Positions 1-10,711 are shown, counted from the stretch's first letter. The stretch: DNA of 39,811 nt from Natronohydrobacter sp. (GCA_020832555.1 JAFIEM010000022.1:1-39811), one strand, 5' to 3'. A program made the numbers and translations. Notes: generated by a model not told the origin, from the letters alone.

Positions 1-1309
1 TCGCCTTTTGCAGCTCGTCCTTGCTGACCTCTTTCTCGGTCACGCTGACCTGCTCAAGGATATGGTCAACCACCTTGTCCTCGAAGATCGGCGCGCGCAA
101 CTGCTGCTGCATCTGCGGGTTCTTCTGCACGAATTCGAAGAAAGCGCGCTCCTGCCCCGGATATTGACGCGCCTGCGCGATCACCGCCTGGGTCATTTCC
201 TGATCGCTGACCGTGACTTCGGCTTTCTGGCCGATTTCGGCCAGCAACAGGCCCAGCTTCACCCGACGCACGGCGAATTTGTCGCTTTCCTCGGTCGTCT
301 CGATCTCGCCATGGCTATGGTCATGCTGATCGACATTTTCCTGCGCGTCATGCCAGAGCTGATGCGCGATCTGCTTGCTTTCCGCTTCAACCAGCGAAGG
401 CGGCAGGTCGAATGTCACTTTCTCGTCCAGCGCATCGAGCAAGCCGCGCTTGAGCACCGCGCGCGAGGCCTGCCCATATTCCGCTTCCAGACGCTCGATG
501 ATCTGGGCTTTCAGCGCCTCAAGGCTTTCAGCGCCGAATTGCTTGGCCAGCTCGTCGTCGATCTTGGCTTCGCCGGGGGCTTTCACCGCCTTGATGGTGC
601 AGTCAAACGTGGCTTCCTTGCCCGCCAGATGCGCCGCACCATATTCTTCGGGGAAGCTGACCGTCACAGTCTTTTCCTCACCGGCTTTCACGCCGACAAG
701 CTGCTCCTCGAAACCGGGGATGAACTGGCCCGAACCCAGCACCAGCGGGAAATCTTCGGCAGCACCTCCGTCAAACGGCTCGCCATCGATCTTGCCCAGG
801 AAATCCATCGTGACCTGATCGCCGTTCTCGGCCGCGCCGTCCTTCTCGTCGAAATTCTGGGCGTTCTTGGCCAGATTTTCCAGCGCTTCCTGCACGGCGG
901 CGTCATCGGCCTTGACCACCAGTTTCTCCAGCGTGATGCCCGAGAAATCCGGGGCCTCGATGGTGGGCAGCGCTTCATAGTTCAGCGCCACGACGACATC
1001 ATCGCCTTCTTTCCAGTCGTCATTGGTCATCTTGACATCAGGCTGCAGCGCGGGGCGGTCGCCGGTCGTTTCGAAATGCTGGTTCATTGCGCCATCAACC
1101 GCGTCCTGCATCGCCTCGCCCAGCAGGCGCTGGCCAAATTGCTTTTTCAGCAGCGCCATCGGCACCTTGCCCTTGCGAAAGCCTTTCATCTCGATCTCGG
1201 GCGCGGCCTCGACCAGTTTCTCATCGACTTTCGCGGCCAGTTCAGCGGCGGTCACAGTGATTGTGTAGCCGCGCTTCAGGCCCTCGTTCAGGGTTTCGGT
1301 GACTTGCAT
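1..1309 (-). CDS. tig: Trigger factor (ribosome-associated chaperone and prolyl isomerase), 3' end cut by window
   Basis: The minus-strand frame is open from an ATG at 1309 to the window edge, giving 436 codons. The family is usually about 440 residues, so only the last few are missing. It starts [17 protein letters not shown], followed by the ribosome-docking signature with GFRKGKVP. The middle holds the FKBP-type PPIase domain ([33 protein letters not shown]), then the helical C-terminal chaperone domain. Known role: binds near L23 at the ribosomal exit tunnel and shields nascent chains. A GAGGA ribosome site lies about 5 bases before the ATG. The leader contains an 8-bp perfect hairpin (CAGGCCGC with GCGGCCTG, 1330-1351) that may be transcribed with the gene; its role is unknown. 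The gene is divergent from the hydrolase at 1493. Confidence 0.95.
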   Translation of the reverse strand, partial: MQVTETLNEGLKRGYTITVTAAELAAKVDEKLVEAAPEIEMKGFRKGKVPMALLKKQFGQRLLGEAMQDAVDGAMNQHFETTGDRPALQPDVKMTNDDWKEGDDVVVALNYEALPTIEAPDFSGITLEKLVVKADDAAVQEALENLAKNAQNFDEKDGAAENGDQVTMDFLGKIDGEPFDGGAAEDFPLVLGSGQFIPGFEEQLVGVKAGEEKTVTVSFPEEYGAAHLAGKEATFDCTIKAVKAPGEAKIDDELAKQFGAESLEALKAQIIERLEAEYGQASRAVLKRGLLDALDEKVTFDLPPSLVEAESKQIAHQLWHDAQENVDQHDHSHGEIETTEESDKFAVRRVKLGLLLAEIGQKAEVTVSDQEMTQAVIAQARQYPGQERAFFEFVQKNPQMQQQLRAPIFEDKVVDHILEQVSVTEKEVSKDELQKA

Positions 1310-1492
1310 GAGCATCCTCGCATGTATGACAGGCCGCACGAGGGCGGCCTGGTTGAATCTGCGCCTTCCTAGAGTGCGCAGGCTACAGGATCAACCCTGA
1401 TTCTGGGCCTGCCGCGCTTGCATCTGCGGCGTTTCCGCCCTTTCCCTGCGCGAAAATCCTGCGCATTGTCGGGGAAACGATCCAGAGGTTTC

Positions 1493-2983
1493 ATGCGCGC
1501 GTTTATTGCCACGATCAGTCTTGCCCTGATGGCACTGTCGATTGTCATGCTGGAAAGCGACCGCGCCCGCGTCACTGTCGCGCCGCTGGTCGTCGCGGGT
1601 GGCACGCCCGCGACACTCTATCTGCGCGACGGTGATGCCCCTGCCCCGGTCGTGGTGATCGCGCATGGTTTCGCCGGATCGCGGCAATTGATGGAGCCCT
1701 TTGCGCTGGTGCTGGCGCAGGCAGGCTATGTGGTGGCAAGTTTCGACTTCGAGGGGCATGGCCGCAATCCACGCCCCATGTCGGGGGATGTGACCTCGAT
1801 TGACGGCACGACCCGTCTGTTGATGGCCGAGACAGGCCGCGTGGCCGAGGCCGCCCTTGCGCATCCGCGCGCCGATGGGCGGCTGGCCTATCTGGGGCAT
1901 TCGATGGCCTCTGACATTGTGGTGCGTCAGGCGATGGACCGCCCGCCGGGCGATGCCGTCGTGGGTGTTTCCATGTTCTCGCTGGCCGTGACCGAGGACG
2001 CGCCGCAAAACTTGCTGGTGATCACCGGGGCCTGGGAAGGGCGGCTGGCCGAGGCCGCGCTGGATGCCGTGCGACTGGCCGATCCTGCGGCGCAGATCGG
2101 CCAGACCATCGGCGATCCGGGTGCGGGCACCGGGCGGCGCGCGGTGCTGGCCCCGAATGTCGAGCATGTGGGGGTGCTGTATTCCACGGTGTCGCTGACC
2201 GAGGCGCGCGACTGGCTGGACGTGGTGTTCGACCGCGAGAGTGACGCGCCGATTGCCTGGCGTGGCGGCTGGATCATGGTGCTGCTGGTGGCGACCTGTG
2301 CACTCGGCTGGCCCTTGGCGCGCGCCCTGCCCGCAGGCCCCCTGCTGCGACCTGACGCGCTGCCCATGCGCGCTTTCCTGATCGCAGCACTTGCGCCCGC
2401 GGTGGTGGTGCCACTCATGCTTGCGCCCTTCGACATCCGGCTGCTGCCGGTGCTGGTCGCGGATTATCTGGCGCTGCATCTGGGGCTATACGGAGCGCTG
2501 ACGCTGGGCCTGCTGGGCTATTGCGGCCAGTTGCGCGGGCAGTTTCCCTTGCGCGCGCTCTGGGTCGCGCTGGCCGTGGCGGTGTTCGGGATTGCCGTGC
2601 TGGGTGGTGTGCTGGATCGGTATGTCGCGTCCTTCTTCCCGCATGCGGGCCGGGCCACTGTCATCGCGGCGCTGGTGCTGGGGGCCGTGCCCTTCCTGCT
2701 GGGCGACGGGCTGCTGACACAAGGCGGGCGCGCGGCGCTTTGGCGGGTGCTGGTGGTGCGGCTGGGCTTTCTTGCCTCGCTGGGTCTGGCGGTTGCACTG
2801 AATTTCGAGCGGCTGTTCTTCCTGCTGATCATCCTGCCGGTGATCGTGCTGTTTTTCCTTTTGTTCGGCACGCTGTCGGGCTGGGTCGGGCGGCGCACCG
2901 GCCTGCCTGCGGCGGGGGGCATCGGGTTGGGGCTGGTGCTGGCCTGGGCGCTGGGGGTAACATTCCCGATGTTCAGCGCGTGA
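1493..2983 (+). CDS. Alpha/beta-hydrolase fused to a C-terminal multi-pass membrane domain
   Basis: The product is 496 residues from the ATG at 1493, which has AGAGG four bases upstream. A hydrophobic N-terminal segment (about residues 5-18, signal anchor) precedes an alpha/beta-hydrolase domain. That domain has an oxyanion-type HGFAGS segment, [12 protein letters not shown], and a nucleophile elbow GHSMA where the usual last Gly is Ala. A candidate catalytic His sits in EHVGVL. From about residue 260 to the end there are around seven hydrophobic stretches, so the second half is an integral membrane domain. I do not recognise the specific family; a lipase, esterase or dienelactone-hydrolase-like activity at the membrane is inference. 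The next gene, yaiI, begins 13 bases downstream, so the two are probably cotranscribed. The membrane half could instead be a transport or anchoring module. Confidence 0.75.
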   Translation: MRAFIATISLALMALSIVMLESDRARVTVAPLVVAGGTPATLYLRDGDAPAPVVVIAHGFAGSRQLMEPFALVLAQAGYVVASFDFEGHGRNPRPMSGDVTSIDGTTRLLMAETGRVAEAALAHPRADGRLAYLGHSMASDIVVRQAMDRPPGDAVVGVSMFSLAVTEDAPQNLLVITGAWEGRLAEAALDAVRLADPAAQIGQTIGDPGAGTGRRAVLAPNVEHVGVLYSTVSLTEARDWLDVVFDRESDAPIAWRGGWIMVLLVATCALGWPLARALPAGPLLRPDALPMRAFLIAALAPAVVVPLMLAPFDIRLLPVLVADYLALHLGLYGALTLGLLGYCGQLRGQFPLRALWVALAVAVFGIAVLGGVLDRYVASFFPHAGRATVIAALVLGAVPFLLGDGLLTQGGRAALWRVLVVRLGFLASLGLAVALNFERLFFLLIILPVIVLFFLLFGTLSGWVGRRTGLPAAGGIGLGLVLAWALGVTFPMFSA

Positions 2984-2996
2984 GAGGGGCTTGCCC

Positions 2997-3440
2997 ATGA
3001 CGATCTATGTCGATGCCGATGCCTGCCCGGTCAAGGCCGAGGTCGAGCGCGTCGGCACCCGCAACCGGGTGCGCATGGTGATTGTGTCGAATGGCGGCAT
3101 CCGCCCTTCGGCCAATCCGCTGATCGAGACAGTGATCGTGCCGGAAGGGCCGGATGTTGCGGATGACTGGATCGCGGAACGCGCCGGGCCGGGGGATGTG
3201 GTGATCACCGGGGATATCCCGCTGGCGCATCGCTGCGTGACGGCAGGCGCGCAGGTGCTGAAGCATAATGGCGAGGCGCTGACGGCGGACAATATCGGCT
3301 CGGTGCTGGCCACGCGCGATCTGATGGCCGATCTGCGCGCCGCAGATCCGTTCCGGCAGGGTGGCGGCAAGAGTTTCTCGAAAGCGGATCGTTCGCGCTT
3401 TCTGGATGCGCTGGAACGGGCCTTGCGGCGGATCGCCTGA
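2997..3440 (+). CDS. YaiI/YqxD family protein (UPF0178)
   Basis: The 147-residue protein opens with [19 protein letters not shown], the hallmark N-terminus of the UPF0178 (YaiI/YqxD) family, a PIN-like fold with conserved acidic residues. [14 protein letters not shown] and [12 protein letters not shown] are further family blocks. No biochemical role is established for the family; a nuclease-like metal site is an inference from the fold. The ATG at 2997 is preferred over the in-frame TTG at 2991 because GAGAGGG (2982-2988) is 8 bases before the ATG and almost touches the TTG. The stop lies only 4 bases from the 3' end of the convergent tRNA-Leu. Confidence 0.85.
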   Translation: MTIYVDADACPVKAEVERVGTRNRVRMVIVSNGGIRPSANPLIETVIVPEGPDVADDWIAERAGPGDVVITGDIPLAHRCVTAGAQVLKHNGEALTADNIGSVLATRDLMADLRAADPFRQGGGKSFSKADRSRFLDALERALRRIA

Positions 3441-3444
3441 ATGG

Positions 3445-3529
3445 TGGTGCGGGTGGAGGGACTTGAACCCCCACGCCTTGCGGCGCCAGAACCTAAATCT
3501 GGTGCGTCTGCCAATTTCGCCACACCCGC
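3445..3529 (-). tRNA. tRNA-Leu (anticodon UAG), CCA encoded
   Basis: An 85-nt class II tRNA reads on the minus strand. The acceptor stem GCGGGTG pairs with CACCCGC, followed by discriminator A and an encoded CCA (TGG at 3445-3447 on the plus strand). The anticodon stem CCAGA/TCTGG encloses loop TTTAGGT, giving anticodon TAG, which reads CUA/CUN leucine codons. A long variable arm (GCGCCGCAAGGCGT) and the T-loop GTTCAAGTC fit tRNA-Leu. The 3' end is 4 bases from the stop of the convergent yaiI, so termination or processing must occur inside yaiI antisense sequence. Confidence 0.96.
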
Positions 3530-3672
3530 AACTGGCGCTCTGTTAGCAAACCCCGTCGGCGGATGCGAGAGGGAAAACACCTGCCCGGCAAGTTGCATGT
3601 TTTTGCCGCATTCCTGCCCGATTTCCCCGGCATTGTTGCGATAACGGAGACAATATCGACGATCAGTATTTA

Positions 3673-3699
3673 CCTTGCAGTTATATTTTTGTTGCAAGG
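3673..3699. promoter_or_regulatory. Inverted repeat before the Hint-domain gene (possible operator)
   Basis: CCTTGCA (3673-3679) and TGCAAGG (3693-3699) form a perfect 7-bp inverted repeat around a 13-base AT-rich spacer. It ends 7 bases before the ribosome site of the gene at 3722. It may be an operator or an mRNA hairpin in the leader. No regulator is identified. Confidence 0.35.
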
Positions 3700-3721
3700 A
3701 TGCGTTAAGGAGATTCGCGTG

Positions 3722-4219
3722 ATGTTTGCCACGACCATAAGCCTTGCCGCGCCCCTCGCCCGTCCTGCGCCGCGCGCGCGCACGACTGCGCTGCCGGGAT
3801 TTGCACGTGGCACGCTGTTGCGCACCATTACCGGCCCGCGCGCGGTCGAGCGGATCATGGCGGGCGATCTGCTGCTGGACGCGGATGGACAGATCGTCGA
3901 GTTGCGCAGCCTGCGCTCTCGGCAAGCGAAGGCGCATGAACTGGTCGAAATCACCCCTGCTGCGTTGGGTCTGGGCCTTGCCCCGGCGCTGCGCTGCGAT
4001 TCGTTGATTGCGGGGGCAGGTCAGAAGCTTGGCATGCGCGATTGGCGCACGGATCTGATTTATGGCGCGCCCGCGCTGACCGAAGCGCAGGCGCTGATTG
4101 ATTCGGGCACGGTTCAACGCCCGGAACGCGGCGCGATGCTCTATCGCCTGGGCTTTGACCGCGATTGCGTGGTCGTGGCCAATGGAATGCCTGCACTGGT
4201 GCGCGGCTCAGACGCCTAG
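3722..4219 (+). CDS. Degenerate Hint (Hedgehog/intein)-domain protein
   Basis: This is a 165-residue protein. From about residue 24 it reads LPGFARGTLLRT, GPRAVERIMAGDLLLDADGQ, matching the start of the Hint_2 domain common in Rhodobacterales (normally CF.xGT.I.T..G..PVE.L..GD.V.T.D.G). The C-terminus VVVANGMPAL matches the end of the fold. The catalytic first Cys is Gly here, and the usual SPxHR-type His segment appears as GAGQKL, so self-splicing or autoproteolysis looks impossible. That is a reading of the alignment by eye. The ATG at 3722 is preferred over the GTG at 3719 because of AAGGAG at 3707-3712. The last 12 bases overlap the convergent nnrD gene. Function is unknown. Confidence 0.7.
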   Translation: MFATTISLAAPLARPAPRARTTALPGFARGTLLRTITGPRAVERIMAGDLLLDADGQIVELRSLRSRQAKAHELVEITPAALGLGLAPALRCDSLIAGAGQKLGMRDWRTDLIYGAPALTEAQALIDSGTVQRPERGAMLYRLGFDRDCVVVANGMPALVRGSDA

Positions 4220-5054
4220 ACGCCGGAAGAGTTGCGGCAGGCGCTCGGGCAGATCTTCGGCGATCAGACCGGGGCCGAAGTCAAGCGCCGCTTCGAGATG
4301 CAGATATGCGCCCCAGATTGCCGCCTGCATCGGGGCCACGCCACGCGCGGCAAGCCCGGTGATGAACCCCGCCAGAACATCGCCTGATCCGGCTGTGGCG
4401 AGCCAGGGGGCGGCGCGCGAACCCGTTGCCGCATTGGTCGCAAGCGCGCCATCGGGGCTTGCGATGACAGTGACCGGCCCTTTCACCAGCAGTACAGAGC
4501 CCAGATCGCGCGCCGCCTGTGCGACGATCTGTGCGCGCGCGTCAGATGTGGTCGCGGCGCGCAGGGGTGCTGCAAGATCAGGGCAGAGGCGTGCGAATTC
4601 GCCCTCATGCGGGGTCAGGATGCAGCAGGGGTGCAGGCGCGCGCGCAACTCCGGGGACTGCGCGAGATGGGTCAGCGCGTCGGCATCGAGCAGGACGGCT
4701 CCCTGCGCGGGCCGCCAGGTCAATGCGGCCTCGACCAGCCCCGCCTCGCGCGCGCCAAGGCCCAGACCGGGGCCAAGGCAGAGCGCGGTCAGGCGTGGAT
4801 CGTCGAGAACAGTATGCAACGCCGCCCCGTCCCGCAGCGGGCGCAGCATGATCGCATCCAGCCGCGCGGCGTTTTCCTGCAGCGCGGCGGGCGGACAGGC
4901 GACCGTGACCAGCCCGGTCCCGATGCGCAAAGCGCTGCGCGCGGCTAGCCGCGCAGCGCCCCCGCGCCCGACCCCGCCCGCCAGCACCAGCGCGTGACCG
5001 TGGCTGTATTTATGCGCGCCTTCGGATTTGCGCAGCGCGGCGATCAGGGCGGGA

Positions 5055-5065
<11 letters not shown>
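4208..5065 (-). CDS. nnrD: ADP/ATP-dependent (S)-NAD(P)H-hydrate dehydratase
   Basis: The 285-residue protein matches the C-terminal (CARKD/NnrD) half of the Nnr repair enzyme. It has HGHALVLAGGVGRGGAARLAARSALRIGTGLVT, DADAL, ILTPHEGEFARL, VLLVKGPVTVI, and the ribokinase-like anion hole and catalytic motif TAGSGDVLAGFITGLAARG. It converts hydrated, damaged NADH/NADPH back to the active cofactor using a nucleotide. The ATG at 5065 lies inside the 3' end of nnrE, with an 11-base overlap in the +1 frame. The two are therefore separate, translationally coupled genes rather than the usual bifunctional fusion, or a fusion split by a 1-base indel. Its stop overlaps the convergent Hint gene by 12 bases. 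Confidence 0.92.
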
Positions 5066-6291
<1,226 letters not shown>

Positions 6292-6357
6292 TCCAAAATT
6301 CGGGGTGGCCCTGGCGCTGCCCCTGAACCTGCTCTCTAAACCAAAAGGGAAGAACCT

Positions 6358-7764
6358 ATGAGTGCTGCTGACGTTCTCAAACTGATGAAAGACGAAGATG
6401 TCGCCTATCTCGACATCCGCTTCGTCGACCCGCGCGGGCGCATGTTGCATGTGACCATCATCAACGATCTGGTGGATGAAGATTTCCTTGAAGAAGGCTT
6501 CATGTTCGACGGCTCTTCCGTGCCGGGCTGGAAGGGGATCGAGGCGTCCGACATGAAACTCGTGTTCGACTTTGACTCGGTCTATATCGACCCGTTCTAT
6601 GCCGAAAAGACGCTGGCGATCCATGCGTCCATCGTCGAGCCCGACACGAACGAGCCCTATGAGCGCGACCCGCGCGGCACCGCCCAGAAGGCCGAAGCCT
6701 ATCTGAAATCGACCGGGATCGGCGATGTGTCCTATTTCGGCCCGGAAGCGGAATTCTTCGTCTTTGACAGTGTGAAGTTCAGCGACAAGATCAACAAGGT
6801 CAGCTTCGAAGTGGATGCCGAGGAAGCGGCCTGGAACTCTGACACGGCCTATGAGCATGGCAATTCGGGCCATCGTCCGGGCGTCAAGGGTCACTATTTC
6901 GCGATGAACCCGATCGATGCCAATCAGGACATGCGCTCGGAAATGCTGACCACCATGAAAGACATGGGGATGAAGGTCGACAAGCACCACACAGAGGTCG
7001 CCTCTGCGCAGCATGAGCTGGGCCTGATCTTCAGCAGCCTGACCAAGCAGGCCGACGAGATCATGAAATACAAATATGTCGTGCGCAATGTGGCCGACGC
7101 CTATGGCAAGACGGCAACCTTCATGCCCAAGCCCGTCAAGGGCGACAACGGCACCGGCATGCATGTCAACATGTCGATCTGGAAGGATGGCAAGCCGCTT
7201 TTCGCAGGCGACAAATATGCCGATCTGAGCCAGGAAGCGCTGTGGTTCATTGGCGGCATTCTGAAGCACGCCAAGACGCTCAATGCCTTCACCAACCCCT
7301 CGACCAACAGCTACAAGCGTCTGATCCCCGGCTTTGAAGCCCCGGTGCTGCGCGCCTATTCGGCCCGCAACCGTTCCGGTTGCATTCGCATTCCGTGGAC
7401 CGAAAGCCCGAAAGCCAAGCGCGTCGAGGCCCGTTTCCCCGACCCGTCGGCAAACCCCTATCTGGCCTTTGCCGCGCTCTTGATGGCTGGTCTTGACGGG
7501 ATCAAGAACAAGATCGATCCCGGCCCGGCTTCGGACAAGGATCTCTATGATCTGCCGCCCGAAGAGCTGGAAGGCATCCCCACGGTTTGCGCATCCTTGC
7601 GTGAAGCGCTGGAGAGCCTGGCGGCGGATCATGACTTCCTGCTGGCGGGTGATGTGTTCACCAAGGACCAGATCATGGCCTATATCGATCTGAAATGGGA
7701 AGAGGTGTATACCTACGAGCACACCCCGCACCCGATCGAATATGCGATGTATTACAGCTGCTGA
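6358..7764 (+). CDS. glnA: Glutamine synthetase type I
   Basis: The 468-residue protein has the standard GSI length. It makes glutamine from glutamate, ammonia and ATP in the cytoplasm as a dodecamer. Visible blocks are MFDGSSVPGWKGIEASDM, the metal ligands in YFGPEAEFFVFD and HHTEVASAQHE, NGTGMHVNMSI, and NRSGCIRIPW. Tyr397 in DLYDLPPEE is exactly at the adenylylation position, so GlnE control is expected. An AGGGAAG ribosome site precedes the ATG. It lies downstream of glnB and ends 19 bases before a strong intrinsic terminator. The two GS-like genes at 25455 and 27569 lack the adenylylation tyrosine motif and are a different clade. Confidence 0.97.
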   Translation: MSAADVLKLMKDEDVAYLDIRFVDPRGRMLHVTIINDLVDEDFLEEGFMFDGSSVPGWKGIEASDMKLVFDFDSVYIDPFYAEKTLAIHASIVEPDTNEPYERDPRGTAQKAEAYLKSTGIGDVSYFGPEAEFFVFDSVKFSDKINKVSFEVDAEEAAWNSDTAYEHGNSGHRPGVKGHYFAMNPIDANQDMRSEMLTTMKDMGMKVDKHHTEVASAQHELGLIFSSLTKQADEIMKYKYVVRNVADAYGKTATFMPKPVKGDNGTGMHVNMSIWKDGKPLFAGDKYADLSQEALWFIGGILKHAKTLNAFTNPSTNSYKRLIPGFEAPVLRAYSARNRSGCIRIPWTESPKAKRVEARFPDPSANPYLAFAALLMAGLDGIKNKIDPGPASDKDLYDLPPEELEGIPTVCASLREALESLAADHDFLLAGDVFTKDQIMAYIDLKWEEVYTYEHTPHPIEYAMYYSC

Positions 7765-7783
7765 TCGGTAGCGCGAGAGACGG

Positions 7784-7813
7784 AAAAAGCCCCCGCTGGT
7801 CGGGGGCTTTTTT
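7784..7813 (+). terminator. Rho-independent terminator after glnA
   Basis: GCCCCCG (7789-7795), loop CTGGT and CGGGGGC (7801-7807) form a perfect 7-bp GC stem. Five A residues precede it and seven T residues follow, so it can act in both directions between convergent glnA and pheS. Confidence 0.92.
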
Positions 7814-7830
7814 GCTGCGAGAGGGGGGAT

Positions 7831-7923
7831 TGAAGGGCTGCCGCCCTTCAAACTACCCGCTTCAAGGGGGGTATACATACCCCCTTGAAAAACCCCCGTG
7901 GATATTTGGGCAAGATTGAAAGG
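7831..7923. repeat. Intergenic palindromes plus a conserved GTATTT-type repeat block, copy 1
   Basis: Three elements lie between the glnA terminator and the pheS stop. TGAAGGGC/GCCCTTCA (7831-7850) is a perfect 8-bp hairpin. TTCAAGGGGG..CCCCTTGAA (7861-7889) is a near-perfect palindrome with one bulged G around TATACATA. A block at 7893-7923 (CCCCCGTGGATATTTGGGCA then AGATTGAAAGG) is very similar to 29811-29838. Both copies directly follow the stop of a minus-strand gene and are followed by GC-rich hairpins, so this looks like a dispersed intergenic repeat acting at mRNA 3' ends. Confidence 0.6.
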
Positions 7924-7924
7924 A

Positions 7925-9007
7925 TCAGCGGCTGAGGCCTGCGGCCAGCGCCGGTTGGTCGAGGGAGGCGAAGCCGTAATGGCGCAGCCAGCGCAGGTCG
8001 GATTCGAAGAAGGCGCGCAGGTCGGGGATGCCGTATTTCAGCATCGCGATCCGGTCGATGCCAAGCCCGAAGGCAAAGCCCTGCCATTGATCCGGGTCGA
8101 TCCCGCCCGCGCGCAGCACATGCGGATGCACCATGCCGGAGCCTAGGATTTCGAGCCAATCCTTGCCCTCACCGATTTTCAACTGGCCACCTTCCCAGGA
8201 ACAGCGAATGTCCACTTCGGCAGAAGGTTCGGTGAAGGGGAAATGTGAAGCGCGGAAGCGCAACTCGACCTCATCGACCTCGAAAAAGGCGCGGCAGAAT
8301 TCTTCGAGCGTCCATTTGAGCTGCGCCATCGAGATGTCGCGGTCGATGGCCAGCCCTTCGACCTGATGGAACATCGGCGTATGGGTCTGGTCCATATCCA
8401 TGCGGTAGACGCGGCCCGGCGCGATTACACGGATGGGCGCGCCCTGATCCTGCATCGCGCGGATCTGGACGGGCGAGGTATGGGTGCGCAACACATGCGG
8501 CGGGCGGTTGTCGCCGGGGCCGCGATGCATGAAGAACGTGTCATGTTCCTGCCGCGCGGGGTGCTCGGGCGCGATATTGAGCGCATCGAAATTATACCAG
8601 TCGGATTCGATCTGCGGCCCTTCGGCCACGGCAAATCCCATATCCGAAAAGATCGCGGTCAACTCGTCCATGACCTGACTGATCGGGTGGATCGTGCCCA
8701 TGGGACGCGGACGGCCCGGCAGGGTCACATCGAGCCATTCGGCTTTCAGCCGCGCGTCAAGTGCAGCATCTTCAAGGCTCGCGCGGCGGGCTTTCAGCGC
8801 CGCGTCGATCTCGGATTTCAGCCCGTTCAGGACCGGCCCCGCGCTCTGGCGTTCCTCTGGGCTCATCTGGCCCAGATCGCGCATCTTCAGGCTGATCTCG
8901 CCCTTCTTGCCAAGGGCCGCCAGGCGCACGGCCTCCAGCGCGTCGGGGTCAGCCGCGGTTGCTATCTGGTCGAGGAATTTGCCGCGAAGGGCGTCGATGC
9001 CATCCAT
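7925..9007 (-). CDS. pheS: Phenylalanine--tRNA ligase alpha subunit
   Basis: This 360-residue class II synthetase subunit has an N-terminal coiled coil ([24 protein letters not shown]). The catalytic core follows: [56 protein letters not shown], motif 2 around [20 protein letters not shown], and motif 3 [14 protein letters not shown]. It charges tRNA-Phe as an alpha2beta2 complex with PheT. pheT is not next to it: glnA is convergent on the downstream side, so the pair is split in this genome. The ATG at 9007 has GGAG 8 bases upstream. mgtE lies 85 bases upstream in the same direction. Confidence 0.96.
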   Translation of the reverse strand: MDGIDALRGKFLDQIATAADPDALEAVRLAALGKKGEISLKMRDLGQMSPEERQSAGPVLNGLKSEIDAALKARRASLEDAALDARLKAEWLDVTLPGRPRPMGTIHPISQVMDELTAIFSDMGFAVAEGPQIESDWYNFDALNIAPEHPARQEHDTFFMHRGPGDNRPPHVLRTHTSPVQIRAMQDQGAPIRVIAPGRVYRMDMDQTHTPMFHQVEGLAIDRDISMAQLKWTLEEFCRAFFEVDEVELRFRASHFPFTEPSAEVDIRCSWEGGQLKIGEGKDWLEILGSGMVHPHVLRAGGIDPDQWQGFAFGLGIDRIAMLKYGIPDLRAFFESDLRWLRHYGFASLDQPALAAGLSR

Positions 9008-9092
9008 GTCCGTCTCCTGCCCGCTTTCCGGGCGCTGATCCATTGCGCGCGGGCGTAGCGGGTCGCACCGACGATTGCAAGCATCTGCCCCG

Positions 9093-10496
9093 TCAAAGCG
9101 AGAGCAGACGCGCCGCGATGGTGAAATAGATCAGCACCCCCAGCACATCGGCAATCGAGGTGACAAGCGGGCCTGAGGCCGCAGCCGGGTCGCGGTTTAT
9201 CTTGGCAAAGAGGAACGGCAGGCACATGCCGATCAGCGCGCCCATCAGCACGATTGTCACCATGGCCAGCGCCACGACCACGGCAATATCTGGCCCGCCG
9301 CGCCACACCCCGATCACCGAGACGGCCAGGGCCATGGTCAGCCCGAGTGTGAGCGCGATCACAACTTCGCGCACCAGCAGGCGGCCGAAATCCGACGGTC
9401 GCACATCGCCGGTCGCCAGCGCGCGCACCATCAGCGTGGCCGATTGCGTGCCCGCATTCCCGCCCGAGGCGATCAGCAGCGGCAGGAAGAACAGCAGCGA
9501 CAGATGCTCGGCAATCGTATCTTCGAAATGCGCGATGCCCGCGCCCGAGAAGATATTGCCGAACACGAGAAGCACCAGCCAGAAGATGCGCGCGCGGTAG
9601 AGTGCCGCAATCGTGGCTTCGGCCACCGACATATCCAAGGGTTGAACGATCGAGCCCTTGTGGAAGTCCTCGGTCACTTCCTCTTCGGTCACATCCATCG
9701 CGTCATCGGCGGTAACGATCCCCACGAGGCGATCATTATTGTCAAGCACCGGCAGCGCCAGCAGGTCATAGCGGGCGACCAGACGCGCGGCTTCTTCCTG
9801 TTCGTCATCGGCACGCACCCAGACCGGTTCTGTATCCATGATCTCGGAAATGCGCTGGCGCGGGCGGGCAGTCAGCAGGTCGCGCAGACTGACCACACCG
9901 ATCAATTTGCGCGCCTCGTCGATGATATAGGCGTAATAGATCGTCTCGGCCTCGATCGCCTGCATCCGCAGCGCCTCGATCGCCTGGGTCGAGGTCATCT
10001 CTGGCATCAGGGTCGCGTAATCCGAGGTCATGACCGAACCGACGGTCCATTCCTCATAGGCGGCAAGGCGGCGCAGATCCTCGCGCTCGGCTTTGGAGAG
10101 CGCGGGCAGGATGGCTTCCTGCGCTTCCTCGTCCAACTGCTTGAACAGGTCGGCGCGTTCGTCATGGCTCATGGCGGTCATCAGCGCGACCAGTTCGCGC
10201 CGGGGAATACGGGTGGCAAGGTCGATCTGGGCGCGTGCGCGCAGATAGCCCAGAAGTTCGGCCTGATCATGCAGCGGCAGAAGGCGCAGCACGGTCAGGT
10301 CATCCCCCTCGTCCAGTTCCTCGATCAGCGCGGCGACATCGGCGAGTTCCTGAGTTTCAAGAAATTCGCGCACCGCCTCCTGACGCTCCTCGCGCAGCAG
10401 ACGCGCGATCTCTATGGCGATGAAACCGGCATCGAAATCAGAACGTTCATTCTGCACATCGATGCGGAGGTCGCTGAGCGTGGTCTGGATTGACAT
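9093..10496 (-). CDS. mgtE: MgtE-family Mg2+ channel/transporter with CBS domains
   Basis: The 467-residue protein has the full MgtE architecture. An N-terminal superhelical domain ([42 protein letters not shown]) is followed by a tandem CBS pair ([76 protein letters not shown]). A five-helix membrane domain then carries [17 protein letters not shown] and the final [12 protein letters not shown], whose Asp matches the pore Mg2+ ligand. Mg2+ binding to the N and CBS domains closes the channel in known members. AGGAGG is 4-5 bases before the ATG. The long leader upstream is described separately. pheS follows on the same strand. Confidence 0.94.
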   Translation of the reverse strand: MSIQTTLSDLRIDVQNERSDFDAGFIAIEIARLLREERQEAVREFLETQELADVAALIEELDEGDDLTVLRLLPLHDQAELLGYLRARAQIDLATRIPRRELVALMTAMSHDERADLFKQLDEEAQEAILPALSKAEREDLRRLAAYEEWTVGSVMTSDYATLMPEMTSTQAIEALRMQAIEAETIYYAYIIDEARKLIGVVSLRDLLTARPRQRISEIMDTEPVWVRADDEQEEAARLVARYDLLALPVLDNNDRLVGIVTADDAMDVTEEEVTEDFHKGSIVQPLDMSVAEATIAALYRARIFWLVLLVFGNIFSGAGIAHFEDTIAEHLSLLFFLPLLIASGGNAGTQSATLMVRALATGDVRPSDFGRLLVREVVIALTLGLTMALAVSVIGVWRGGPDIAVVVALAMVTIVLMGALIGMCLPFLFAKINRDPAAASGPLVTSIADVLGVLIYFTIAARLLSL

Positions 10497-10508
10497 GGTG
10501 CCTCCTGC

Positions 10509-10538
10509 GTGCTGCTTCGCCGCAAAGCGGGGCAGCAC
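10509..10538 (-). promoter_or_regulatory. Hairpin abutting the mgtE ribosome binding site
   Basis: GTGCTGC and GCAGCAC (outer stem, 7 bp) enclose an inner CCGC-TTT-GCGG stem. The structure ends two bases before the AGGAGG of mgtE. It could modulate translation initiation; no known riboswitch class is recognised. Confidence 0.4.
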
Positions 10539-10546
10539 AGCCGGGG

Positions 10547-10639
10547 CTACACCCCTTTGGCGGCCCGCGTCAGGCGCGGCTGGTCTGTGTCATCTGTTTC
10601 CGGGCACATGTTCTGCGCCCGCCTGGAACTGCCGTCCAT
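10547..10639 (-). CDS. Possible 30-residue leader peptide upstream of mgtE
   Basis: An ATG at 10639 with GGGA about 5 bases upstream opens a 30-codon frame (MDGSSRRAQN..., ending AAKGV). It stops 8 bases before the hairpin at the mgtE ribosome site. Position, ribosome site and a promoter about 45 bases upstream make a regulatory upstream ORF possible, as with mgtL in enteric mgtA leaders. The sequence is not similar to mgtL and has only two prolines. It may be a chance ORF. Confidence 0.25.
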   Translation of the reverse strand: MDGSSRRAQNMCPETDDTDQPRLTRAAKGV

Positions 10640-10682
10640 TGTTGTCCCATAGATCAGCGTCGACCCTCTCGCCGACAGCGCG

Positions 10683-10711
10683 GTGATAGGAAGGTTTTCG
10701 CCAAGAGTCAA
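10683..10711 (-). promoter_or_regulatory. Candidate sigma-70 promoter for mgtE
   Basis: On the minus strand TTGACT (10706-10711), a 17-base spacer and TATCAC (10683-10688) make a good sigma-70 type promoter. It predicts a leader of about 180 nt before mgtE. Confidence 0.5.

Noticed and set aside
7925..9007. pheS as the first gene of a pheST operon
   Set aside because: Downstream on the same strand there is only the repeat region and the convergent glnA. No pheT is present in the window.
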